From: Advenella sp. S44
GTDB taxonomy: Bacteria > Pseudomonadota > Gammaproteobacteria > Burkholderiales > Burkholderiaceae_B
NCBI RefSeq assembly: GCF_002810445.1
Contig: NZ_NEXS01000005.1
Location: forward strand, 1-64,000
Direction: 5' to 3'
DNA: 64,000 nucleotides
A model generated the notes under the pieces. That model had not been told where the DNA came from and did not search any database. It worked only from the letters and a program-made list of their open reading frames with translations. Of the stretch, positions 25,468-34,125 are shown piece by piece. A program made the position numbers and the translations under genes. The first letter of the stretch is position 1, and each line of letters begins with the position of its first letter.

Positions 25468-28400
25468 TTATTCAGTTCCTTTTGGAGGTGATCCGTCCTG
25501 ACGTTTGTCGCCATCGGCGGTCATGTCATCTGCCTCAGCCACATCGGTATAGATGTGTTGAGATTCTCTTTCCGCTTCGCTTGCTTTCTCGTGTTCGTCA
25601 GCCTGGCGACCCAGCAGGCGGGGCTTCACTTTGAAGAACGTCATGACAACCACGAAGAATGTCGGCACGAACAGCACGGCAAACGGTGTCGCTGCCAGCA
25701 TGCCGCCAAATACACCAAAACCGACAGCCTGCTGGCTTGCAGCACCCTCGGCACTGGCAAGCATCAGCGGTATGACGCCCATGATAAACGCGAATGACGT
25801 CATCAGAATAGGACGGAACCGCAGCTTGGCTGCTTCCAGCGTCGACTCAACCAGGCCCTTGCCAGATGCGTAGGCATCTTTGGCAAACTCCACAATCAGA
25901 ATCGCGTTCTTTGCCGACAGCCCGATCACCGTAATCATACCGACCTGGAAGTAAATGTCATTGGACATACCTACCAGGGTGACCAGCCCTACCGTGCCAA
26001 GCATACCCAGAGGTACGATCAGCACCGCTGACAGCGGAATCCACCAGCTTTCATACAAGGCGGCCAGTACCAGGAATACCACGGCAAAGGCCAGTGCCAG
26101 CATGATCGGGGCCTGATTGCCTGCCTGCACTTCCTGATAGGACAGTCCGGTCCATTCATAACCGATACCGGAAGGCAACTGGCCGATCAGTCTGACGATT
26201 TCGTCCATCGCTTCACCGTTGGCGAAGCCAGGATTGGCCTGCCCCTGGATGGTGATGGCGTCATAACTATTGTAGCGCTGGATCTGCGTTTCGCCATGCA
26301 CCCAGTCCAGGGTCACGAATGAAGACATGGGAACCAGTTCGCCACTGGTGTTATGCACACGCAGTTTAAGAATATCGTCCGGCGACATCCGCTGCGCGGC
26401 TTCGGACTGAATCCACACGTTCTGCATCCAGCCCTGGTTGGGAAATTGCCCCAAATAGCTGTTGCCGATAGTGCCCGACAGCACGTTGCCCACTTCAGTC
26501 ATGTTCACGCCCAGCGCATAGGCCTTGACGCGATCCACTGTGACTTTCAATTGCGGGCCAGGGCCCAGACCGGAAATACGCACCTGGGACAGAATTTCGC
26601 TCTGGTCAGCCAGTTGTATCAGTTGATTGGCTGCTTCACGCAACTGGGTCTGGCCCATACCGCCCCTGTCCTGCAAACGCAAGTCAAAACCGGTAGCCGT
26701 ACCCAGCGACGGGATGGACGGCGGTACAATCGACAGCACCATGGCATCGGGAATACCGAAAAGCAGTTGTCCCGTGGCACGGCCGGCGACCGACATGGCA
26801 CTGTGCTCCTCTCCCTTACGTTCAGAGAACTTTTTGAACGGGGTAAAGGCGATGGCCGAGTTCAGACCGGAACCGTTGAAACTGAAGCCCTGCACGGTAA
26901 TGATGTTTTCCACCTCAGGCTGCTTCTCGTAGTATTGCTCGACCTGCTTGATGACGTCCTCGGTTCGCTTGGCCGAGACACCAGCCGGCAACTCGATGTT
27001 GGTCACGGCATAGCCCTGATCCTCTGTCGGCAGGAACGAACTGGGCAGGCGCAAATACAGAAAGCCCAGCAAAATAACCAGTCCCAGGTAGATCAGCATC
27101 ATGCGACCACCGCGCTTGAGCAGACTTCCAACAAAACCGGTGTAATTGTTGGTGATTTTGGTAAACGACCGGTTGAACCAGCCGAAAAAGCCTTTTTTCT
27201 CATGATGCCCCTTGGGCACGGGCTTGAGCAGCGTGGCGCACATGGCTGGCGTAAAGGTCAGCGCCAGGAATGCGGAAAAGCCGATAGAAATGATCATCGA
27301 CGCTGCAAACTGACGATAAATCACGCCGGCGGACCCGCTCATGAAGAACAGGGGCGCGAACACGACCATCAGCACGAGCGTAATACCCACGATCGCCCCG
27401 AAAATCTGCGGCATTGCCTTGACCGTGGCCTCCTTGGGTTGCAGCCCCTCTTCGGCCATGATCCGTTCCACGTTTTCGACCACCACGATGGCGTCATCCA
27501 CCAGAATACCAATGGCCAGCACCATGGCGAACATCGTGAGTGTGTTGATCGAGTAGCCCATGTACAGCAAGGTTGCCATGGTGCCCATAAGAGCCACCGG
27601 CACCACGATGGCCGGTATTAATGTATAGCGGATGTTCTGCAGGAACAGGTACATCACCACGAACACCAGCAGCATCGCCTCAACCAGCGTGTGAACGACC
27701 TGGGTGATAGACGCATCGACGTATGGAGCCGTGTTGTACGGAACCTTGTATTCAATATTGTCAGGGAAATACTTGGCCAGATTTTCCATCTCGGCCTGAA
27801 CCAGATTCGAGGTTTCCAGCGCATTGGCGTTGGGAGCCAGCGAGACGGCGAATGCGGCTGATGTTTGCCCGTTCAGGCGTGATCCGAACTGATAGGAATC
27901 GGCACCCACTTCGATACGGGCCACGTCGCGCAGCCGGACTGTAGAACCACCTGTTGTGGCGCGCAGAACGATATCGCCAAATTCCTTGACGGTGCTAAGC
28001 TGCCCATTGACGATCACGGTTGCACTGGTGGTCTGGTCATCCGGCGTAGGCGGCGAACCCAGCGTGCCGCCGGTAATCTGTGCGTTCTGGGTTTGCAAGG
28101 CGGTTTTGATATCGCTGGTAGTCAGACCAAACGACGTCATTTTTGCCGAGTCGATCCAGATACGCATGGCGCGTGGCGAAGCAAACAGCTGGAATTCCCC
28201 AACACCTTTGATACGGGAGACCGAGTTCTGGATATTCCGAGTAATGTAATCGCCCAGGCCGGCATCATCGAGCGAGCCATCGGTAGAGGTCAGGGTCACG
28301 ATCATCAGGAACCCCGCCGTACTCTTGGAGTACGTAATACCCTGTTGGGTCACCGCCTGTGGCAGTTTGGAGTTCACGCTGGAAATGCGGTTCTGGACGT

Positions 28401-28716
28401 CCACCTGGGCCAGATCGGGATCGACGCCCGGTTCAAAGGTCACGTCGATCTTGGCGGCACCGTAGGAGTCGCTGGTAGAGGCATAGTACAGCATGCCCTC
28501 GGCGCCATTAAGCTCGTTTTCGATCAGGCTGGTAACCGAGCGTGCGACCTCTTCGGCCCCTGCTCCAGGGTATGTCGCGCGTACAGTAATGGTCGGCGGC
28601 GCCACTTCAGGGTACTGCGAAATCGCCATATTGGGGATGGAAACAACACCCGCAAAGAATATGATGATCGCAATAACCCAGGCAAAAATTGGCCGGTTAA
28701 TGAAGAAGTTAGACAT
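25468..28716 (-). CDS. RND multidrug efflux pump, HAE-1 (MexB/AcrB) family
   Basis: A 1082-residue proton-driven inner-membrane exporter. It starts MSNFFINRPIFAWVIAIIIF. AMVLAIGILVDDAIVVVENVE carries the paired Asp of TM4, and the second half has GLSAKNAILIVEFAKDAY. The docking and porter domains are complete (TQQGITYSKSTAGFLMIV). The C-terminal 45 residues are a charged Glu/Asp/Lys-rich cytosolic tail. Strongly MexB-like throughout. It is the middle gene of an adaptor-pump-channel operon. Confidence 0.95.
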   Translation of the reverse strand: MSNFFINRPIFAWVIAIIIFFAGVVSIPNMAISQYPEVAPPTITVRATYPGAGAEEVARSVTSLIENELNGAEGMLYYASTSDSYGAAKIDVTFEPGVDPDLAQVDVQNRISSVNSKLPQAVTQQGITYSKSTAGFLMIVTLTSTDGSLDDAGLGDYITRNIQNSVSRIKGVGEFQLFASPRAMRIWIDSAKMTSFGLTTSDIKTALQTQNAQITGGTLGSPPTPDDQTTSATVIVNGQLSTVKEFGDIVLRATTGGSTVRLRDVARIEVGADSYQFGSRLNGQTSAAFAVSLAPNANALETSNLVQAEMENLAKYFPDNIEYKVPYNTAPYVDASITQVVHTLVEAMLLVFVVMYLFLQNIRYTLIPAIVVPVALMGTMATLLYMGYSINTLTMFAMVLAIGILVDDAIVVVENVERIMAEEGLQPKEATVKAMPQIFGAIVGITLVLMVVFAPLFFMSGSAGVIYRQFAASMIISIGFSAFLALTFTPAMCATLLKPVPKGHHEKKGFFGWFNRSFTKITNNYTGFVGSLLKRGGRMMLIYLGLVILLGFLYLRLPSSFLPTEDQGYAVTNIELPAGVSAKRTEDVIKQVEQYYEKQPEVENIITVQGFSFNGSGLNSAIAFTPFKKFSERKGEEHSAMSVAGRATGQLLFGIPDAMVLSIVPPSIPSLGTATGFDLRLQDRGGMGQTQLREAANQLIQLADQSEILSQVRISGLGPGPQLKVTVDRVKAYALGVNMTEVGNVLSGTIGNSYLGQFPNQGWMQNVWIQSEAAQRMSPDDILKLRVHNTSGELVPMSSFVTLDWVHGETQIQRYNSYDAITIQGQANPGFANGEAMDEIVRLIGQLPSGIGYEWTGLSYQEVQAGNQAPIMLALAFAVVFLVLAALYESWWIPLSAVLIVPLGMLGTVGLVTLVGMSNDIYFQVGMITVIGLSAKNAILIVEFAKDAYASGKGLVESTLEAAKLRFRPILMTSFAFIMGVIPLMLASAEGAASQQAVGFGVFGGMLAATPFAVLFVPTFFVVVMTFFKVKPRLLGRQADEHEKASEAERESQHIYTDVAEADDMTADGDKRQDGSPPKGTE

Positions 28717-28725
28717 GTTTTATAC

Positions 28726-30006
28726 TCACTGTGCCGGCTTGTCGCCCTGCTGTTCAGGCTTGCTTTCCTGTGTCGGGGCATTGTCACCCCCTTCTTTGGG
28801 TTCTTCCTGAGCGCCAGACTCAGGCTGCTGGCCATCATTGCCTGCCGCCTTGTCTTTTTTCCATGGCTGAGGTTTGACCGGTGCGCCTGGACGGATTTTC
28901 TGGAATCCTTCAACAATCACTTCGTCACCGGCTTTAACGCCCTGCGTCACGATCGTATCCGTCTTGACTTCTCCGCCTGTCTGGATGGTGACTGTAGCGA
29001 CCTTGCCATCACGCACGAGCATGACGTTACTCAGGCCATCCGTAGAACGCTGGATAGCTTGTGTTGGAATCAGCAGTGCCTTTTCATCCTTGCCCTGCTC
29101 CAGCTTGACGGTAACGTACATGCCTGGCAGCAGCAGCTTGTCAGAGTTGGGGAATGTGGCCCGCAGCGTCACCTGGCCGGTAGATGGCTCAACGCTAACG
29201 CCGGTAAAAAGCAGCTTGCCGTCCTCGGCATATTGCGTCCCGTCTTCCAGTTCAAGCTGGACGCGGGCCGTATTTTCGTCCACCTGGGTCAATTGACCTT
29301 CCGCCATGGCTTTGCGCAAGCGGTACAACTCCGAGGTCGATTGCGTGAAATCGACATAAACCGGATCCAGTTGCTGCACATTGGCCAGTTCGGTGGCCTC
29401 GGTGCCGCTGACCAGCGCGCCTTCGGTTACCAGTGCGCGTCCGATGATGCCATCAATGGGCGATTCCACGTCGGTATAAGACAAATTGATACGTGCAGAT
29501 TCCAGTGCGGCCTGGGCAGATGCGATCGTTGCATCGGCCTGATTCGCCTGTGCGCGGGCATCGTCATATTCCTGACGGCTCACGGCATTGGACTTGACCA
29601 GGGTTGCATAGCGATTAGCCAGTTGCCGGGCACTGCCGGCGGTCGCCTTGGCCTGGTTCAATGCAGCTTCCGCCTGCGCGTACTGAGCTTTGTAGGTAGC
29701 CGGGTCAATGCGAAACAGCACCTGCCCTTTCTTGACTTCACGACCTTGCTCAAATTCAATTTTCTGCACAATGCCGTTGACGCGCGCACGAACCTGGGCA
29801 TCACGCACAGCACTGACGCGTCCGGGCAGCGTCGTGAAAATCGTGGTGGGTGTTTCGGTCACCTTGACAGTGCTGACTGGCGTGGGCGGCGGGCCGCCTT
29901 GAGCACCGGCCTGTTCATCTTCCTTACCGCAACCACTAAGCGCAACCAGGCACGATAGCAAAACTGTTGCAACATAGCGCTTGTGTAAAAAGAGTCTGTT
30001 TGACAT
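28726..30006 (-). CDS. RND efflux periplasmic adaptor (MexA/AcrA-like) lipoprotein
   Basis: A 426-residue HlyD-family adaptor. The signal peptide ends in lipobox LSGC. Lipoyl halves (ARVNGIVQKIEFEQGREVKKG and DVESPIDGIIGRALVTEGALV), the alpha-hairpin and the beta-barrel with VEPSTGQVTLRATFPN are in order. An unusual hydrophilic C-terminal tail (about residues 382-426) is rich in Gln, Glu, Lys, Gly and Pro. It is the first gene of the operon and lies under a good promoter at about 30074-30103. No adjacent TetR-type repressor gene is present. Confidence 0.94.
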   Translation of the reverse strand: MSNRLFLHKRYVATVLLSCLVALSGCGKEDEQAGAQGGPPPTPVSTVKVTETPTTIFTTLPGRVSAVRDAQVRARVNGIVQKIEFEQGREVKKGQVLFRIDPATYKAQYAQAEAALNQAKATAGSARQLANRYATLVKSNAVSRQEYDDARAQANQADATIASAQAALESARINLSYTDVESPIDGIIGRALVTEGALVSGTEATELANVQQLDPVYVDFTQSTSELYRLRKAMAEGQLTQVDENTARVQLELEDGTQYAEDGKLLFTGVSVEPSTGQVTLRATFPNSDKLLLPGMYVTVKLEQGKDEKALLIPTQAIQRSTDGLSNVMLVRDGKVATVTIQTGGEVKTDTIVTQGVKAGDEVIVEGFQKIRPGAPVKPQPWKKDKAAGNDGQQPESGAQEEPKEGGDNAPTQESKPEQQGDKPAQ

Positions 30007-30073
30007 TGACTGAAAACCTTGAGAGCGAGGGCTGATCCTGACGGATAGCTGATTGAACGGTGTTGAAGAAAAG

Positions 30074-30103
30074 ATTATAACCAGAAAATAATTGCCTAAG
30101 CAA
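30074..30103 (-). promoter_or_regulatory. Probable sigma-70 promoter of second RND operon
   Basis: On the minus strand, TTGCTT (30098-30103) and a perfect TATAAT (30074-30079) are 18 bases apart, about 70 bases before the adaptor start codon. The -10 is consensus and the -35 matches three of six positions, a pattern that suits an activator or regulated promoter. Confidence 0.6.
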
Positions 30104-30117
30104 ATACTATTTAGTAT
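30104..30117. promoter_or_regulatory. Palindrome ATACTATTTAGTAT beside RND promoter, candidate operator
   Basis: A perfect 14-base palindrome (ATACTA-TT-TAGTAT) abuts the upstream edge of the -35 element. A second imperfect inverted repeat, AAACCC (30118-30123) with GGGTTT (30135-30140), lies directly beside it. The position fits a regulator site; the regulator is not encoded nearby. Confidence 0.5.
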
Positions 30118-30140
30118 AAACCCTTAAGTATTAGGGGTTT

Positions 30141-30482
30141 CTATCGGCTCGGAGACGATTTTGTGAACACAGCAAGATCATTAATACCCTGCTAACCGTA
30201 AAGGGTAAACCGGCTAACCGTCATGTGACGCACAGCGCAGTGTTCTCGCGTCATGGGTATTCACCCGCTTGCGAGTTCTGCGCCACCAGCTTAGGCCTAA
30301 AAATAACATGGCGTCATAAATTTTGCTGCCATACGCCGCGTGAGGCAGCAATATCGGCCATTTGCCATTTGAATCTTTCATTTGTCATTCGCATTTTTCA
30401 ATTGCATTTGTTACTTGCGTCTGTTACTCGCGTCAGCCAACTTTGCATTTATCACTTGACGGCGGTTTGACCCACCCGGACG
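30141..30482. other. Intergenic region with degenerate short repeats
   Basis: There is no convincing gene. From about 30359 to 30470 the sequence is a run of imperfect ATTTG/CATTT-type units, ending in a 13-base near-repeat (GTTACTTGCGTCT then GTTACTCGCGTCA). No intrinsic terminator for the ABC operon ending at 30483 was found. Confidence 0.4.
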
Positions 30483-31286
30483 TCAGTCAAGCAACAAGGC
30501 GTCGTCGGTGATCTGCTCTCCCCTGACCTTCTCAAACATTTGCAACAGGTCGGTGACGGTCATATCGCGGCGTTGTTCACCGGACACATCCAGCACGACC
30601 CGTCCCTGATGAAGCATAATGGTACGCTCGCCGACTTCCAGCGCCTGCTTCATGCTGTGCGTTACCATCATGGTGGTCAGTTTCTGCTCGGTCACGATTT
30701 TTTCCGTCAGATCCAGTACAAACTGCGCAGTACGTGGATCGAGCGCGGCAGTATGTTCGTCCAGCAGCAGAATTTTACTTGGCTGCAATGCCGCCATCAA
30801 CAGGCTTACCGCCTGGCGTTGGCCGCCCGATAGCAGACCAATACGATCAGTCAGCCGGGACTCCAGCCCCAGGCCCAGGATCGACAGCCGCTCGCGGAAT
30901 AATTGCCGCAAATCAGCGCGCAAAGCCGGACGAAGGCCGCGTGCACCGCCGCGGCAATAGGCCAGCGACATATTTTCTTCGATTGTGAGGTCCTCACAGG
31001 TGCCGGCCATGGGATCCTGGAACACACGCGCCACACTGTTCGCCCGTTGCCAGACGCTCTTGCGAGTCACGTCCTCGTTGTTAATCTGTATCGTACCGGT
31101 GTCCACCATGAGTTCGCCCGACACTGCATTCAGAAAGGTGGACTTGCCTGCCCCGTTGGATCCGATAACGGTCACAAACTGTCCTTCGGGGATGGTCAGC
31201 GACAAACCACGCAAGGCGCGGGTTTCAATGGGCGTGCCGGCATTGAAGGTAATGTGCAGGTTTTGTGCATTTAACATATCAGGCAC
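30483..31286 (-). CDS. ABC transporter ATP-binding protein (partner of PF04392-type receptor)
   Basis: A 267-residue ATPase. Walker A is GSNGAGKST, the Q-loop is in VFQDPMAGT, the signature is LLSGGQRQAVSLL, Walker B is KILLLDEHTAALD (with His after the catalytic Glu, as often in this subgroup), and the switch His is in MMVTHSM. It overlaps the permease gene by eight bases. With the permease and receptor it forms an importer of the type annotated in some Gram-positive bacteria as TrpXYZ; the substrate here is unknown. Confidence 0.9.
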   Translation of the reverse strand: MPDMLNAQNLHITFNAGTPIETRALRGLSLTIPEGQFVTVIGSNGAGKSTFLNAVSGELMVDTGTIQINNEDVTRKSVWQRANSVARVFQDPMAGTCEDLTIEENMSLAYCRGGARGLRPALRADLRQLFRERLSILGLGLESRLTDRIGLLSGGQRQAVSLLMAALQPSKILLLDEHTAALDPRTAQFVLDLTEKIVTEQKLTTMMVTHSMKQALEVGERTIMLHQGRVVLDVSGEQRRDMTVTDLLQMFEKVRGEQITDDALLLD

Positions 31287-32169
31287 GTCCTTTGAATCGC
31301 AGGTTGCGACGAAGTTTGGGCAAAATCAATGCAATGGCCACCAGTAGTGCCGTAATAAGGTTAAGGTCCTGTGCCTTCAGACCAATGAAATCGCTGTTGA
31401 GCGCCAGCGCGATAAAGAATCGATACAGAATGGCGCCGACGATGACGGCCAGAGTAATGAAAAGAAAGCGCCTTGCCGGCAAAATGCTTTCGCCCACAAT
31501 AACGGCAGCCAGGCCAATGACGATGGTTCCGATGCCCATGGAAATATCAGAGCCGCCCTGAGACTGGGCAAACATCGCCCCGCCCAGGCCGACCAGTGCG
31601 TTGGACAGCGCCATGCCGATAAGTACCATGCGGCCGGTCGAAACACCCTGTGCGCGGGCCATCCGCAAATTTGATCCGGTCGACCGCATCGCCAGACCGG
31701 AGCGTGTTGAAAAATAGGCGTCGATCAGGACTTTGGCTACAATCACCACAATGAACAGCAATGCCGGACGCCAGACAAAATCGTCAATGGCTGCCGGTTG
31801 CGTGAGGGTAAACACGGTGTCACTGGTGATGAGCGGGATATTGGGGCCTCCCATGATGCGCAAGTTGATCGAATACAGTGCCGTCATCATCAAGATGCTG
31901 GCCAGCAGATCCATAATCCCCAATTTGACATTGAGCCAGCCGGTAATCATTCCCGCAAAGCCACAGACAAGCATGGCGGCCGCACTGGCCAAAAACGGAT
32001 CGTAGCCGCTGCTGACCAGCAGCGCGGATACGGCGCCGCCCGTAGCGAACGTGCCATCGACTGTCAGATCGGGAAATCGCAGGACGCGAAATGAAATGAA
32101 CACACCCATTGCGACCAGACCGTAGATTAAACCGAGCTCGAGCGCACCAAGGGAAGAAAAAAGAGACAT
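31279..32169 (-). CDS. ABC transporter permease (branched-chain-amino-acid-type fold)
   Basis: A 296-residue membrane protein with about eight to nine spans and the BPD_transp_2 fold. FPDLTVDGTFATGGAVSALL near the N-terminus and GLGGAMFAQSQGGSDISMGIGTIVIGLAAVIVG near residue 200 are conserved in permeases paired with PF04392 receptors. Only one permease gene is present, so the channel is presumably a homodimer. It follows the receptor gene after a terminator-like hairpin. Confidence 0.9.
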   Translation of the reverse strand: MSLFSSLGALELGLIYGLVAMGVFISFRVLRFPDLTVDGTFATGGAVSALLVSSGYDPFLASAAAMLVCGFAGMITGWLNVKLGIMDLLASILMMTALYSINLRIMGGPNIPLITSDTVFTLTQPAAIDDFVWRPALLFIVVIVAKVLIDAYFSTRSGLAMRSTGSNLRMARAQGVSTGRMVLIGMALSNALVGLGGAMFAQSQGGSDISMGIGTIVIGLAAVIVGESILPARRFLFITLAVIVGAILYRFFIALALNSDFIGLKAQDLNLITALLVAIALILPKLRRNLRFKGRA

Positions 32170-32190
32170 GTTAAGAACTTGTGATCAAAT

Positions 32191-32215
32191 AAAAAAGCCT
32201 GAGATAAGCCCAGGC
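32191..32215 (-). terminator. Intrinsic terminator/attenuator between receptor and permease genes
   Basis: On the minus strand, GCCTGGG-CTTAT-CTCAGGC forms a seven-pair stem (one G-U) with a five-base loop, followed directly by six T. It lies inside the operon, after the receptor gene, and should lower expression of permease and ATPase relative to the abundant receptor. Confidence 0.75.
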
Positions 32216-32237
32216 CTCAGAAAAGAGTGATAACGGG

Positions 32238-33209
32238 TTATTTCACAACCACTTTGGCGCTTTTGATAACGTCTTCACTCAATGTAACGCCTTGTTTTTG
32301 CGCAGCGCCCGGGTTGACGAACAGTTCCAGCATTTTGCTGGTTTCGGATGGAATGCTGCCAGGCTTCTCGCCTTTCAGGATACGCGCCACGATTGTACCA
32401 GTCTGAACCCCCAGGTCCTTGTAGTTGATGCCCAGGGCAGCAATGGCGCCGCGCTTGACGCTATCGGTATCCGATGCAATCAGCGGAATCTTGGACTCAT
32501 TGCCGACCTTGACCAGCGCTTCGTAGGCCGACACCACGTTGTTGTCGGTATTGGTATAGATGACATCGACCTTGCCAGCCAGGCTGCGTGCAGCAGATCC
32601 GACGTCCACCGAACGCGGCGCAGACGCTTCAACAAGCGTCATGTCTGATTTGGGAAGCAATTGCTTCAGGCGCTTGACCACCACGCTGGAATTGGCTTCG
32701 CCCGGATTGTAAACGATGCCCACGCGCTTGGCCTGGGGCAATATCTGCTTGATCAATTCGATTTGTTTTTCCAGAACCAGCTCGTCGGAGGCACCGGTGA
32801 CATTGGCGCCAGTCGCTTCCATGGATTTGACCAGTTGTGCGGCTATCGGGTCTGTCACTGCCGAATACACGACCGGGATGGTTTTAGTCGCGGCAATTAC
32901 CGCCTGGGCCGACGGTGTGCCAATGGCGACAATAGCGTCGGGCGTCTCACCGATAAACTGGCGTGCTATCTGGGCCGCTGTGCCGGTATTGCCCTGTGCG
33001 CTCTGGTACTTCCATTTCAGATTTTTGCCTTCTTCAAAACCTTCCTTGGCCAGACCTTCCTTGACGCCATCGCGTACGGCGTCCAGCGCCGGATGTTCGA
33101 CGATTGCCGTTACCGCAACGAATTTGTCTGCTGCCTGGGCTGCACCCGCAAGCAAGGTGGCAGAAACGAGTGCCGTTGAAAGACAAAAAGTAAACGTGCC
33201 CTTAATCAT
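32238..33209 (-). CDS. ABC transporter substrate-binding protein (PF04392 family)
   Basis: A periplasmic receptor of 323 residues from the ATG at 33209, which has AGGAG six bases upstream; a longer frame from 33260 lacks support. The signal peptide ends ATLLAGAAQA-ADK. Family features include TAIVEHPALDAVRDGVKEGL, YQSAQGNTGTAAQIARQF, IVAIGTPSAQAV, VYSAVTDPIAAQLV and YTNTDNNVVSAYEAL. Related receptors bind aromatic amino acids or other small ligands; the ligand here is unknown. First gene of the three-gene importer operon. Confidence 0.9.
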   Translation of the reverse strand: MIKGTFTFCLSTALVSATLLAGAAQAADKFVAVTAIVEHPALDAVRDGVKEGLAKEGFEEGKNLKWKYQSAQGNTGTAAQIARQFIGETPDAIVAIGTPSAQAVIAATKTIPVVYSAVTDPIAAQLVKSMEATGANVTGASDELVLEKQIELIKQILPQAKRVGIVYNPGEANSSVVVKRLKQLLPKSDMTLVEASAPRSVDVGSAARSLAGKVDVIYTNTDNNVVSAYEALVKVGNESKIPLIASDTDSVKRGAIAALGINYKDLGVQTGTIVARILKGEKPGSIPSETSKMLELFVNPGAAQKQGVTLSEDVIKSAKVVVK

Positions 33210-33336
33210 AACTACTCCTGAATGACATGTTCTGAACCCGGTGATTCTGGCACAGCGCAAGGCTTTGCGCCAGTGGTGTTAACGAGAATAATTGACCGGT
33301 GACGGATCGTTGCCGGGCGTCTGAAAGCGTCGGCCT

Positions 33337-34119
33337 TTAAAAACAGATCAGCTCGCCGCCCTTGTCGTTTTCGCTCAGCAGTGTTTTGAGCCAGCCGGTT
33401 GCGGGCAAGCGGTACAGGCTTTGTACCAGCCGGGCACGTTGCTGCAGTTGCGAGCGCGTCACCTGCAATGGCGGACCGCTGAAGGCGATAACAATCCGGT
33501 TGCCGTCTACGGTTTCCGGAAACAGGATGACACGGTCATCAAAGGCGCGTCTGATATTGCGGATATTTTTGCGAAAACTGCCATGGTGTCCGAAAAGATT
33601 GATCGTTACCACACCCAGATCACGGCATACCTTGCGGCATCCCTGATAAAACTCGGCAGAGGAACATACCGGGCCCTGCGCGGTGTAGTCATACAAATCC
33701 ACCATCAGCACGCCATAGCCATTGTCATTGAACGGATCCAGCACCCAATCGTATGCATCCTGGTGGACGACCTGGCACGAGCCTGTCTGCCTCAGGGCAA
33801 AAGCCGATTCGCAGATTGCCGTCACCTGAGGATTCCATTCGACGGTAACGATATCGCTATCGAAATGATGTTGACAAAACCGTGTCAAAGAGCCGGCTCC
33901 CAAGCCCAGGATACCGATATCCCGATCAACGGGTGGAGCAAGAAACAGGAGCCAGGCCATCATTTGTTGGGTGTATTCGAACTCCAGCTTTTCGGGGCGG
34001 GCAACCCGCATGGCGCCCTGAATCCATTCACTATTGAAATGCAGGTAGCGCACACCCTGAGACTCCGAGATCATTGGATCATCGTAGTCCGGATGCGGCT
34101 GCCTTCTTGAAACGGTCAT
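33337..34119 (-). CDS. Spermidine-synthase-like protein (Rossmann methyltransferase fold)
   Basis: A 260-residue protein with the SpeE-type fold. GILGLGAGSLTRFCQHHF is the nucleotide-binding glycine loop, VTVEWNPQVTAICESAF holds the acidic residue after strand 2, and VLMVDLYDYTAQG corresponds to the active-site strand 4 loop. The N-terminal tetramer strands are short, and the classical polyamine-site residues are not obviously all kept. No speD-like gene is nearby. It follows the thiolase gene by six bases on the same strand. Polyamine synthesis is possible but unproven. Confidence 0.75.
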   Translation of the reverse strand: MTVSRRQPHPDYDDPMISESQGVRYLHFNSEWIQGAMRVARPEKLEFEYTQQMMAWLLFLAPPVDRDIGILGLGAGSLTRFCQHHFDSDIVTVEWNPQVTAICESAFALRQTGSCQVVHQDAYDWVLDPFNDNGYGVLMVDLYDYTAQGPVCSSAEFYQGCRKVCRDLGVVTINLFGHHGSFRKNIRNIRRAFDDRVILFPETVDGNRIVIAFSGPPLQVTRSQLQQRARLVQSLYRLPATGWLKTLLSENDKGGELICF

Positions 34120-34125
34120 GCGAAT

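Noticed and set aside
26353-27621. Long plus-strand open frame inside the second RND pump gene
   Set aside because: It is the antisense shadow of a clear MexB-like gene; composition is His/Gln/Arg-rich as expected from antisense of a GC-rich frame.
28093-29958. 621-codon plus-strand frame across the pump and adaptor genes
   Set aside because: Antisense to two well-supported genes, with no recognisable domain.
30225-30470. 81-codon plus-strand frame in the gap next to the second RND operon
   Set aside because: It is in degenerate repeat sequence, has no ribosome site and no protein-like pattern.
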